64,000 bases of DNA from Hyperoodon ampullatus. Taxonomy: Eukaryota > Chordata > Mammalia > Artiodactyla > Ziphiidae. Location: the NCBI GenBank assembly GCA_949752795.1, contig OX457058.1, positions 160,397,353 to 160,461,352 of the forward strand. The letters run 5' to 3'. A program made the position numbers and the translations under genes. Under the pieces are notes generated by a model, which saw nothing but the letters and a program-made list of their open reading frames with translations, had not been told where the DNA came from and made no database searches. Positions 47,408 through 58,059 of this stretch are shown piece after piece. Position 1 is the first letter of the stretch. Each line of letters opens with the position of its first letter.

Positions 47408-48883
47408 TTTGCTTATGTTACTGTGTTTGGGGTCTCCTTTTTGCAGGCTGCAGGTTCGTAGTTCCTGTTGTTTTTGGTGTCTGTCCCCAGTGGCTAAGGT
47501 TGGTTTAGTGGGTTGTGTAGGCTTCCTGGTGGAGGGGACTAGTGCCTGTGTTCTGGTGGATGAGGCTGGATCTTGTCTTTCTGGTGGGCAGGTCCACGTC
47601 TGGTGGTGTGTTTTGGGGTGTCTGCGGACTTTTTATGATTTTAGGCCACCTCTCTGCTAATGGGTGGCGTTGTGTTCCTGTCTTGCTAGTTGTTTGGCAT
47701 AGGGTGTCCAGCACTGTAGCTTGCTGGTCGTTGAGTGAAGCTGGGTGCTGGTGTTGAGATGGAGATCTCTGGAAGATTTTCGCCGTTTGATATTATGTGG
47801 AGCTGGGAGGTCTCTTGTAGACCAGTGTCCTGAGGTTGGCTCTCCCACCTCAGAGGCACAGCACTGACTCCTGGCTCCTCAATTTGGGATGATTTGTTGT
47901 CTATTCATGTATTCCACAGATGCAGGGTACATCAAGTTGATTGTGGAGCTTTAAGCCGCTGCTTCTGAGGCTGCTGGGAGAGGTTTCCCTTTCTCTTCTT
48001 TGTTCTCACAGCTCCTGGGTCTCAGCTTTGGATTTGGCCCCGCCTCTGTGTGTAGGTCGCCGGAGGGCGTCTGTTCTTCGCTCAGACAGGACAGGGTTAA
48101 AGCAGCAGCCTCTTCGGGGACTCTGGCTCACTCAGGCCTGGCGGGAGGGAGGGGCACGGAGTGCGTGGCGAGCCTGCAGCGGCAGAGTTCGGCGTGATGT
48201 TGCAGCGGCCCGGGGCGCGCCTTGCGTTCTCCCAGGGAAGCCGCCCCTGGATCCCGGGACCCCGGCAGTGGCGGGCTGCACAGGCTCCCGGAAGGGTGGT
48301 GTGGACAGTGACCTGCGCTCGCACACAGGCTTCTTGGCGGCGGCAGCAGCAGCCCCAGCGTCCCACGCCCGTCACTGGGCTCCGCGCTTTCAGTCGTTAC
48401 TCGCGCCCTTCTGTGGAGCCCCTTTAAGCAGCGCTCTTAATCCCCTCTCCTCGCGCACCAGGAAACCAAGAGGGAAGAAAAAGTCTCTTGCCTCTTCGGC
48501 AGCTCCAGAGTTTTCCTGGACCCCCTTCCGGCTAGCTGTGGCACATTAGCCCCCTTCAGGCTGAGTTCTCGCCACCAGCCCCAGTCCTCTCCCTGCACTC
48601 TGACCGAAGCCCGAGCCTCAGCTTCCAGTGCCGCCCGCCCCGGCGGGCGAGCAGACAAGCCTCTCGGGCTGGTGAGTGCCGCTCGGCACCGATCCTCTGT
48701 GCGGGAATCTCTCCGCTTTGCCCTACCCAGGTATGTGGGGAGTTTCTTGCCTTTTGGGAGGTCTGGGGTCTTCTGCCAGCGTTCAGTAGGTGTTCTGTAG
48801 GAGTTGTTCCACGTGTGGCTGTATTTCTGGTGTATCCGTGGGGAGGAAGGTAATCTCCGCGTCTTACTCTTCCGCCATCTTGG
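47408..48883 (-). promoter_or_regulatory. L1 5' UTR (internal RNA polymerase II promoter), CpG-rich
   Basis: The 5' UTR of the full-length L1. Its first bases (48883 downward) contain 'aagatggcgg', matching the YY1 site that sets the start in other mammalian L1 promoters. Positions about 48000-48750 are strikingly GC- and CpG-rich, unlike any other part of the window. The promoter role follows from the family; activity here is inferred. Long chance or non-chance ORFs run on both strands (47941-48549 plus; 48886-48437 minus). Confidence 0.85.
47941..48549 (+). other. 202-codon ORF antisense to the L1 5' UTR
   Basis: An open frame opposite to L1 transcription, rich in A, R, S, L and P, starting 'MWSFKPLLLRLLGEVSLSLL'. 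It has no recognisable domain. A hydrophobic stretch near the start could be a weak signal or membrane segment. Primate L1 has an antisense ORF0 in its 5' UTR, but this frame shows no resemblance that I can see. High GC content makes long stop-free frames likely by chance, so coding is doubtful. Confidence 0.25.
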
Positions 48884-48895
48884 CATTATATTATT
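48884..48895. repeat. target-site duplication of the full-length L1, 5' side
   Basis: 'cattatattatt', identical to 42284-42295; it marks the exact 5' junction of the element. Confidence 0.92.
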
Positions 48896-48953
48896 CCTCC
48901 AATTATGACTGTATCTCCGATTTTAAAATATCTTGTTAAAAGGTGTATAACAG

Positions 48954-49143
48954 GGCTTCCCTGGTGGCGCAGTGGCTGAGAGTCCGCCTGCCGATGCAGG
49001 GGACACTGGTTCATGCCCCAGTCTGGGAAGATTCCACATGCCGTGGAGTGGCTGGGCCTGTGAGTCACGGCTGCTGAGCCTGCGTTCCGGAGCCTGTGCT
49101 CTGCAACGGGAGAGGCTACAACAGTGAGAGACCAGCGTACCAC

Positions 49144-49168
<25 letters not shown>
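48954..49168 (+). mobile_element. CHR-2 type SINE
   Basis: Head 'gggcttccctggtggcgcag', A box 'tggcgcagtgg' and a degraded B box ('ctggttcatgcc'), with about 28 A at the tail. The target-site duplication 'aaaggtgtataacag' (48939-48953) versus 'aaagatgtataacag' (about 49170-49184) has one mismatch. It lies only about 60 bp beyond the 5' end of the full-length L1. Confidence 0.96.
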
Positions 49169-49174
<6 letters not shown>

Positions 49175-49184
49175 TGTATAACAG

Positions 49185-51825
49185 TGACCATTTAAGTAAT
49201 TAAACCCCTGTTATTTCTTACCTCTGATTTTATTATAATGAATATGTTTAACGTTGATATTTATGCAGTTATAAGAGTTAATACTCTTAAGAAGATTAAA
49301 TGAACTCTTCTGAGACATACTATTAATTTGAGAACATGTTAAACTATAATATTCAGGCATATATACCATATATTTTTACTCTTCCACCCAATTCTACAAA
49401 ACTGACATTTGTAATTCAGGACATTCTCAAGGAGTAATTAGATAATGTTTTAATTTTACCAGAACTTGGATTCATCTTCCAGAAACATAATTTTGAAATA
49501 TCTTGTTGTAGAAATTTATATTAAATTGCCATTAGGAAACCACTTTGGACTATTAGAAACTCTGTTCTCATCTAAATTACCCCTGCCTCTCTTATTTTTT
49601 TGTGTAAGGATCCCATTAGTATAAAATCCTTTATAGGAAACTAGACATGAATAAAGAATTTTTGTCTTTATTCTGTATTTGCTCCCTTTTACAGGTGATA
49701 TAATTTCGTACAAATTAAGTTTTAAATCAGATTATCTTAAGGAAAAGTGCTGAATGTACATAGGTTGTTGTCTCTGTTTAGACATTTACTGAATTCATTA
49801 CCTAAGGGGATGCAGGAAATGGGCAGTGAAGATTAGGCCTCATTTAACAGTGCAGAGTCAGAAGAGGCCTATTTGAGATGCTATATATAGAGAATATATA
49901 AAGAAATTTTATATTTGCAATATTTGGGGGAAAAAAGTGTTCTGTGATCAAACTTTCTGCACTGAATTGAAAGTAAATGGAGAATGAGAAGGAACTAATA
50001 TTTGTTAGACCCTGCTATGAGCCAGGTAATGGAAAAAATAAAGGAGGTAATGTATAAGCCATATTGAATACCTTTTACTTTGGTGAGCTTTCATTGAAAT
50101 TTCAGGTTTTTTTGCAAATATTGATTTATTTTTAATTATTTATCCCTAAGTGTGTTACTAAAGAATTATAGTAAGTGCCTTTTCCCCCACAGAAGTTCTG
50201 TTATGCCAGGAGCTAAAAATTTAGCTTGATTAGCTAAATTATCTTTCTTTGTTCAACTGGTGATAATTGTGTCTGAAATTTAGAGAGAATTTAATATATT
50301 TTATTCATAATATTCTTTGCTATGCAAGCTGTCCAATTTTTGAGACCTACAAACACTTTCTGTGTTCCTTATTTTTATGTACATAATGTACAACCTGTGA
50401 CTAGGAGTAATCTTAAGAAATAGATCAAATCCTTTGATTGCTTTTCTCAGGATCAGCAGTTCATGACATTATGACTATATACAACTCTATCATGAAGAAA
50501 GATTACTTAGTAAATACTTTAACATGCTCAAATGCCCCCTCCTATGTCAGAACATTCAATTATTTGGGAGTGATTATGGCAGTTTAAACTTCCTGGCATG
50601 TCCTTCAAGATGCTCTTAGATTAACAACAAGAGGACCTATACCAAGATCCAAAAGGTAAAGAGGATTTCAGTTCCTTGTATGTTTCATGACTGTTTTCAA
50701 ATTAAGTTTCTTGTTCCATGGTGAATGTCCAAAAATTTAGGTCTCTTCCATGTGACTGAAAACCATCTAACATATTTTATAAGAAAACTATTAACTCTAT
50801 ATGTAAAACTCTGTTGCTAACACGTGAGCTGATTTTCTTTAGGACCAAGAGTAATATCTGATTGAAAACCATTGATAACTGAGTAAGAACATCCTCCCCC
50901 TTTTCTCTGGGATCTCAAGCATGAAACTGGCAATTCATCCAACAGTAACAAATATCAACACAGTAAACTCTTGTGCCATGAAGAAGGCTGTCTTAGATAC
51001 ATGAATAGACAAATTTTGGGGTTTTGTTAGCTAGTTATGTTACCCTGTATGTTTCCCAATCCTGCTTTAATTTCCAGGAGATATTTAGTAAACTAAGAGC
51101 CACCCTGCTGATAATACTTATTTCTTATGTACCTTGTTGATTGTTTTTATTTCTAATAATTCTGTTTTGCTTTATATTTGTTTGTTAGGCCACCTCAAAT
51201 CCTTTTGGGTGTAGACTTTTCTGAAGTAAATTATTAACGTACTATCTCTGAAACACTCAAGGTAATAATACACTCAAGGTTGAAAGAAAATAAGCCTGCA
51301 GAGAAGAGCTCTTTTCTCCATATCTTTAAAAATTGACTTATTAATCACTGTAAGAATGAATATCATAAGGGAGGAAAGAGTGGTTTAGAAACTGAGATGG
51401 AAGATGACAGGAAATCACTAGAAAAATCAATATGTTTAAATGATGAAAGATCAAAGCATCATACTTCTAAGAAATGTACAAATATCAAATAGGGTAGTTT
51501 ACTTTTCAAAAAGCAGTATTAGTCTACTCTAGGAGAAAACAGGGGATCAGTGTATAGATCATGATAATAGGGGACCTAAAATAAAATTTAAAGTTTTTCA
51601 GAGTCTGAAAATGATCCTGAGTTCCAGGAAAGAAGGAATATTGTGATGGATTACAGCATTCCATTTGAGAGTTTTGCTGATAACAGTGCATTATAAAATC
51701 TGTATCTGCATGTGTTTAGGCATATGTGGTGTGTGTTTATACATGTGCTCATGTGGGAGAGAGAGTTGAAAAGATTTAATTATTAGGTTCTTGGTCTACA
51801 CAACCTTGCTGTCTTTTTAAAATAA
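49185..51825. other. gene-free sequence, 2.6 kb
   Basis: The longest stretch without a clearly recognised repeat. A short MIR/L2-like phrase ('ctaatatttgttagaccctg') is at about 49995-50030. No open frame exceeds 65 codons with any recognisable content. No RNA gene seen. Confidence 0.45.
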
Positions 51826-51829
51826 ATTT

Positions 51830-52340
51830 TTAACATGCATATATTCTAAACCAGCAATTCCAATTCCAGGCATTTCTCCAAGAGGAATTAACAGAGCTTT
51901 CCACAGATAGATTTGTACAGTAATCTTCATAATAATGTTACTTACAATAATCTTAAACTAGAAACAACCCAACTATCCACCAATACAAAAATAGATAAGC
52001 AAATTGTGGTATTAATTAGAAATTAAAATTCATTAATTTAGTATACTTTACATTTGTGTATTTTACAGTATGTAAGATTTACCTGAAAAAAGAACTTTAA
52101 ACAAATATTAAATTCTGATTAATAATATGACTCCTGAGAATTTTGAAGTGGGATATGCAGTTGTCTGAAACTTAATAAAGCATATTGATAGGTGGCTAGA
52201 GAGAAGGATATGTATACAATACAACAAATTTGACAAAATGTTAATAATTATATAATTTTAGCTATTGGAATATGTCTATTCACTGTACAATTTTATATGT
52301 TTAAAATACTAATGATAAAATGTTGGGGATAGATTAAAAG
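51830..52340 (+). mobile_element. old L1M 3' end (ORF2 end and 3' UTR)
   Basis: The ORF2 C-terminal wording is recognisable ('accagcaattccaattccag', 'aaactagaaacaacccaact', 'gataagcaaattgtggtatt'). It is followed by an L1M 3' UTR ending 'aaaatactaatgataaaatg'. It is strongly diverged. Confidence 0.72.
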
Positions 52341-52399
52341 AAACTAATACCACAAAAGGAATGATTGTTTGCTCTTATGTTTACCTCTATATTTATATC

Positions 52400-52745
52400 T
52401 ATATCCATATGTATCCAATACATATAACAGCAGGAAGGAATTGTAAAAACATTAAGTGAAAGAAATTAGACCAAAAACCTAAATACTCTATGATACCATT
52501 ATTATGAAGATCAAGAATGGGCAAAATAATACATGATAATATAAATGAGAAAATTTTTCCCTATGGATTTGGTGATGGCCTGAAAGAAGCAATAGGGACC
52601 TTTGGAGGTGCTGGAAATGCTCTATATCTTGATCAAGGTGGTGGTTAAATGAGTGTATACACAAGCCAAACCCATCACTGGTAAAAGTAAGATTTTACCC
52701 AAAAGAAAAAAATTGAAATAAAAACATTTTAAGATTTTTAAAAAT
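52400..52745 (+). mobile_element. second old L1M 3' end
   Basis: Another L1M 3' region: 'attaagtgaaagaaattaga', 'gataccattattatgaagat', then 'ggaaatgctctatatcttga', 'gagtgtatacacaagccaaa'. Separate from the copy just 5' because the same 3' UTR region is present in a different form. Confidence 0.65.
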
Positions 52746-52774
52746 GCTAAGATGACTCATGTGCAATATAATTT

Positions 52775-54345
52775 TAATAAAGGAAATACTAAAGAATGTG
52801 CTTTATCAGAAGAATAACTGCAGGTAGAAGCATGAAGAAACAGAAAGGAATAAGGAACAACATAAAAGGTAAGTATATAGGCAAATCTAGATATAAAACC
52901 ATTTTAATTGTTTTATTGTGTTCAAAATGTGTATCAAATAAAATTAAATGATTAAGGTAACAAACAGAGAAGGAATAGATATGCTGAGTTAAGGTTCTCT
53001 AAGGTCACTGAGTCATGAGAAAATTGCAGAAGTCCTAACTTATGTAAGTTTTACACATCAAAATTTTAGATTGTAATCTCTATATGAACCTTACAATAAT
53101 AATAAAAGATATGAAACTAGCAAGTCATAAGAAAAATTGTTTTACAAATAAATAGACAAGAATTAAGATATAAACATAATAAAAAATGATATACAGGCAT
53201 GTAAGTATTTAGGGTTGAAGTGCATGGTAGTATACAACATTCTTTGATATGCCTACAAAATGAAATAAATTGATGACTAGAATGATAAATGAAAAGATGT
53301 ATAAATATGTAATAAGCTAAGCTTTGCAACATGAGAGAAAGTTAGATGCTACACTTAAGCCCAAATATGTCAATAATTACAAAAACTTGTTTTAAATAAT
53401 TAATTAAAAGGCAAATATTGTCAAACTGAGTCTGAAAGGGAATAAAACAAAAAACAATTCTGCTTACAACTTGCTTTAAATATGAAGATACAGAAGAAAA
53501 ATAAAAAAACAAAGGAACTGAACAATGTTAACCAAAAGAAAACTCATGTAGGGGCTTCCCTGGTGGCACAGTGGTTGAGAGTCCACCTGCCAATGCAGGG
53601 GACATGGGTTCGTGCCCTGGTCCGGGAAGATCCCACCTGCCACAGAGTGGCTGGTCCCGTGAGCCATGGCCGCTGAGCCTGCACGTCCGGAGCTTGTGCT
53701 CTGCAACGGGAGACACCACAACAGTGAGAGGCCTGTGTATTGCAGAAAGAAAAAAAAAACAAAAAACAAAAAACCTCATGTGGTTATACTATTATCAGAC
53801 AAATAGAATTTAAGGTAACACTACTAAGATGAAGAGATATATCTCAAAATGATATAAGGGTTATTAACCAACATATGTAAAATTTAAAATTTGTATGTAC
53901 CTAATAACATAATGTCAAAACATATAAACCAAATGGGCAGAAACCAAAAGGGGAACTATTCAAATTCACAATGATATTGGAAGATTTTAACTTATTTTTC
54001 TTAGTCACAGGCAGAATAAGCAAGCAACAAGTCTGTAAGGATAAAGAAAATTTCATTATGAATGACAATTATCATCAGATTTTTATATCTGAAACATAGT
54101 ACCAACAACTGAAGCATACTAATTCATTTTAAGGGCACATGAGATATTAACAAAAATAAAAATATGCTAGGAAATGAAGTGAGTATATTATCTTACTAAT
54201 ATGAATTTAAGATAGACAGCAATTAAAAAATATAATTAGAAAGTACCAAATATCTGGATATCAAGTAGAATATTTCTACATTGCCAAGGACTTAAACACA
54301 TACAAAATGAATATTATAGAATGTTTTGAACTCAGCAAAATTTGA
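52775..54345 (+). mobile_element. old L1M fragment including part of the ORF2 endonuclease region
   Basis: From about 53465 the wording follows L1 ORF2 endonuclease coding ('ttaaatatgaagatacagaa', 'tatcagacaaatagaattta', 'tgtacctaataacataatgt', 'atattggaagattttaactt'), all frames broken. The part before 53465 is less certain. A CHR-2 SINE interrupts it at 53552. Confidence 0.6.
53552..53768 (+). mobile_element. CHR-2 type SINE nested in old L1
   Basis: Head 'gggcttccctggtggcacag', B box 'gggttcgtgccctgg', body, and an (A)nC-interrupted tail ('aaaaaacaaaaaacaaaaa'). The flanks 'aaaactcatgtag' and 'aaacctcatgtgg' form an imperfect target-site duplication at about 53539-53551 and 53770-53782. 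Confidence 0.93.
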
Positions 54346-54725
54346 AAATATGGATTTATAAACTTCTGAAGCAAGAATGTTTATATTCAACCTGGAAAGG
54401 GTCAGCACTCTTCAGTTGTGGTGTCTTTAATTCCGCTCTCCAGCCCCTGATCTGTTGTATTGGCCAAAACCTTGTCAAGAAATGACTAATCTGGAACTCT
54501 GGTTATCTATTTTGTCTCTTTTCTCTCCCATTCCACCCTCCCCTCTAAGAAGTATCTTTCCCTATGCTTAGAACAATGTGCACCACATCATTTCATAGCT
54601 AATAATCCATAGATACTCATTCTCATAGAAACTCATTATATCCATTTTCTTACTGTGAAATTTGGATAAATATTGGCTAAAATATACACACAAGAAGTTA
54701 GATGATCCAGAATATATATGTGAGC
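54345..54725. other. gene-free sequence
   Basis: Pyrimidine-rich around 54510-54550; no recognised element. Confidence 0.45.
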
Positions 54726-54727
54726 TC

Positions 54728-54750
54728 CATCATCATCATCATCATCATCA
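54728..54750. repeat. (CAT)n microsatellite
   Basis: Seven to eight CAT units, which translate as a poly-histidine run in a chance frame. Confidence 0.9.
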
Positions 54751-54965
54751 CAGCAAACACTTTCATAGTTCTGTCCATAAACTCAGCCTTAAAACAAGTC
54801 TGTTAAATGGGTACTATTTTATACCCCACTTATACATGAGGACAGTCAGGCAAGAAATGTTAAGTAAGTTTTTCTGGCAATAGAGCTAAAAAATGCTGAC
54901 TTAATTTGAACGAAGGTAGCCTAGTTCAAAAGTATGCTCTTAGCTATTATGCTATGTTGCTTCTT
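54750..54965 (-). mobile_element. MIR SINE
   Basis: The complement of MIR in order: 'gttaaatgggtactatttta', 'tacatgaggacagtcaggca', 'aaatgttaagtaagtttttc', 'gaacgaaggtagcctagttc', 'tatgctcttagctattatgc'. Confidence 0.85.
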
Positions 54966-55234
54966 ATAAACATAGCCCATGCAAATATACCCAAATATAG
55001 ACTTTTTTTTCATTAACTGCCACCTAACTTTTTGTAATTAGGTTCTCTAAGTTAATCTAATGTATCCTAATTTTAGAGTTTACTAATCAAGAAAACTTTG
55101 ACTTTATTGCACTAGTTTTTTTTTTCTTTTTAATAGAGAACAATAACCTAAAAATTGATTAAATCTTTGCTGAGTAGCTATATGCTTTTTACCCTTTAAA
55201 TATATGGTAGTATGCAACTACTTCAGGTCAGGAG

Positions 55235-55470
55235 ACATTATGGTTAGCTGCCTTGCCAGAGCATGGCCTTTCAATGAAAATGCCTGCATTCAAATATCAG
55301 TTTATTATTTGAACCAATTCAGTGAATTCCTAGTTGTACAAGGTCAGGCAAGTTACATAAACTTCCATAATGCCAGTTTCCCCATGTGTAGAGCTAAGAT
55401 GATAATCCCTGTTCCATGGGAAAGTATTAAATAAAATAGTGCAGTTAAAACACATAAAAGACTTTGTATA
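55235..55470 (+). mobile_element. MIR SINE
   Basis: Plus-strand MIR: 'gcctgcattcaaatatcagt', 'caaggtcaggcaagttacat', 'gccagtttccccatgtgtag', 'gatgataatccctgttccat', 'gtattaaataaaatagtgca'. It lies close to a MIR in the other orientation at 54750-54965. Confidence 0.8.
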
Positions 55471-55524
55471 CTAGTTGAAATAGAGACAGAGAAAGAGAAA
55501 AACACAGAGACAGAAAAAGAGAGT

Positions 55525-55660
55525 TGTTAAAAGTTAAACTGAAGCATATTAAAATTTTAAGAGTTTATTTGAGTAAAAATCAATTTGAATGGGGCAGCAT
55601 CCAATCTAGCAGACAGAAGGAGACCTGAGGAGTTGTACACAATGAAAGACTTTTATTTAT
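55525..55660 (-). mobile_element. LTR fragment, same family as 58966-59352
   Basis: Its wording matches the left end of the LTR at 58966 line by line: 'tgttaaaagttaaactgaag', 'taagagtttatttgagtaaa', 'gggcagcatccaatctagca'. On the minus strand this is the 3' end of an LTR with an AATAAA-type signal. In the orientation of the element it lies downstream, so it may be the remaining part of the 3' LTR. Confidence 0.72.
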
Positions 55661-57625
55661 TTATTTTTCTTTCTCATTCTGGAACAATCAATCATTTTAC
55701 TTTCCTTACCTACTTTGTATACACAGCTTTTTTCTTTTCACTCTTATTATGGCTAAGTAGTTTAATTACATATATTGATTGGAATTTTATCCCTTAGAAT
55801 CCTTACTTTCTAGTAAAAACTAAGAAGTGAGCAATTTGGACAGTATTCTATGGATTGTCAAATTTATAAATACATTTTGTAATTTCTAGAAGTATATTCT
55901 TCTTCACAATAAAATTTCCAATGTGGCACAAAACGTTTTTATTAATAAACCCAAATATCTTTAGTTTTTCTGTAAAAGGAAACTGAAGGTGGATAAATCT
56001 GTGTTCAGTAATTAATGTTTTAGTATTTTATCTGTTGGAAATGATCTAGGTGTTCAATGTATATCCATTAGTTAATTTATCTCAGTGTAACTAAAGTTTC
56101 GAGATACCAAAATTATTTTGGAAACCATTTTTAAGTAGACACACCATAAAGCATAATTATTACTGAAAAGATTATTTATAATCTTTTATCTTACATCTAT
56201 TTAATTTACTTGTTTTTTACAATGATATTTAGGTTAGTCATGAAAATTTCATGAGACATTAAACACCTAACCATCATCCTAAGTTATCTTTCTTACCAAC
56301 AAATTCTGTCTGTAACAGAGAGAACATGAGCTTATTAGGCTTTCCATAACCCTAGGTAGAAAATAATAGTATACTTAAGGTTGATAACTCTAAAGACATG
56401 CTTGTTTTAAGTAAACAAACAAACTGAGACTAGCTTTTATTTACCAAAGATTATCCTAGCTCACGTGACCGTGAAAAACTTTTGAGTTAGTTTTTGTATT
56501 TCTGAAAGTATACTTGATTTATATAAATCAAGTTTGACTTTAAACCAATTAAATAGAGCTCTTTACAAATTAATTTTGAAAATGCCATCCAGAGAAGAAA
56601 AATCACACATCTATAAAATACATACATATACATAATATAAACATACAGACAGTCACAAACAGATCTTAGAGCTTTTATTTTAAAATTTTAGCCATGAGAC
56701 AGGTGAAATAATGCAAAAATCACTATTTTATAGAAGAACAGTTCGATCCAAATTGTGTTTCTGGCATATGGAATAAGTGAAATTTATCTGCTCAGACAGT
56801 TAAACCTTTTTACTAATATTTGTGAAAAAGACTTTTAAGATTTTTCATAGACCTAGTTTTCAAAATAGCCTTTTTTTTTTCTCTCCTTCTGATAAGAATT
56901 GCCTTGGTTCCCAGAGAAGTTCAGGGGAATACTTCTATCTCAAAAGGCATAGAGAAAGTAAACAAGTTCCACCAAGAAGGAATTTTTTTCTCCTAACTCC
57001 AGGTCTTTTACAATATCTGTATGTCTTCTGAGATAAATAAGGGAGGTTTGGGGATTTGTAAAAAAGGTAGATGGAATTTGAATTGTTTCTATGGCCACAT
57101 TTCTGTGCTTGTTAAGACTTAAATTGTAAGACAGGTACAGTTGTTTTAATTCTTCAAATAATTGGGCTACAACCTGAATGATGGGGAGGCTGACACACCT
57201 TCCAATTACACTTTCTTCAATTTGCTTCTGTATATATCAGGGAGAAGATCTTCAGCTAAGATGGAAATCAAAATATTCCTCCATTGTACATTTAGAACTG
57301 TGTGCCTTTGGAATGTTTTAGTAGAGTCCTCCACAAAAACTTCAGAATATTTTTCTTTCCCTTTGGGCATATAGTTTCATTTTAGTTGTGTGGAGAAGGC
57401 CTAAAAAAGTTTCTATCAGGCCCTGAATATCTGCTTACAATCTGGTCAACTTTTGACCATAGAGATACTTAAAAAATATATTTTGAATATATTGTCAAGT
57501 TTCAGTAAATATTCCTGGACAACCAGTAGTGAACAACCCTATGACCTCAAGAGGCATCCCCAAAGAGGGTGCAAAAAATACTACCTTTCCAAGATTCAGA
57601 CCACTTCCAAAGATAACCAACATAA
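55660..57625. other. gene-free sequence, possibly part of the ERV-like element or later inserts
   Basis: No retroviral protein motif is visible in any frame. A perfect 22-bp palindrome is centred at 56522/56523. Short frames at 56822-57031, 57162-57374 and 57453-57809 have no recognisable domain. Confidence 0.4.
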
Positions 57626-57629
57626 ACTA

Positions 57630-58050
57630 ATATATATATACAGAAGGCAGCAAATAAAAAAAGAGTTTATTTGGGGTCTAAAGAATTGCAATTTGGGAGA
57701 CACAGATTTGGGTAAAACCAAAAGAAATATTCTGGGGAAGAGAAAGTGTCAAGGACTTATTAAGACAAAAGTGACAAGTTTGTTAGAAGTTGCCTGGAAA
57801 GAATTGTGATTGGCTCTGACACAAGTCAGGAAATATTTGGCCTTAAGGACTAATGAGTTATTTTAGGGTAAGTGTTCAATAAATATCTTGATTTTTTGGC
57901 AGATGTTCTGTACGCCTTTGTTAGGACAATAGCTTGTCAAAAGATCAGACTCCATCCAGGCTGAGATGTGCATAAGTCACATTTCCTCAGTAGACTTCCG
58001 GCTCCATTTGAGAGAGCTCTGTTAGTAATACCGACTCTGTTTAGATTTTC
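57630..58050 (-). mobile_element. LTR-like block
   Basis: The left end 'aaaaaaagagtttatttggg' (minus strand: AATAAA signal followed by a short U5-like end) and the right part 'cagactccatccaggctgag', 'cacatttcctcagtagactt' have the layout of a retroviral LTR on the minus strand. It differs from the LTR at 58966. The family is not identified. Confidence 0.5.
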
Positions 58051-58059
58051 CTTTCACAT

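Larger units (their letters stand above)
42296..48883 (-). mobile_element. full-length, near-intact LINE-1
   Basis: A complete L1 of about 6.6 kb on the minus strand: 5' UTR 48883-47408, ORF1 47407-46493, ORF2 46434-42619, 3' UTR to 42314 and a tail of ATT units instead of pure A. The 5' end begins 'ccaagatggcggaagag', which is where a full-length mammalian L1 starts (YY1-like motif). The element is flanked by a perfect 12-bp duplication. It carries no nested insertion, keeps ORF1 open, and has only three small frameshifts in ORF2. It is the youngest-looking L1 in the window, yet probably dead in cis because of ORF2. Confidence 0.96.

Noticed and set aside
46530..47660. Plus-strand ORFs of 68-148 codons opposite L1 ORF1 and the nearby 5' UTR
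   Set aside because: They are antisense shadows of ORF1 and its flank; residue patterns are explained by the opposite frame.
54662..54883. ORF with a poly-histidine run
   Set aside because: The histidines come from a CAT microsatellite and the rest from an antisense MIR.
57453..57809. 118-codon plus-strand ORF
   Set aside because: It crosses the boundary of an LTR-like block, has no recognisable domain, and is probably chance.
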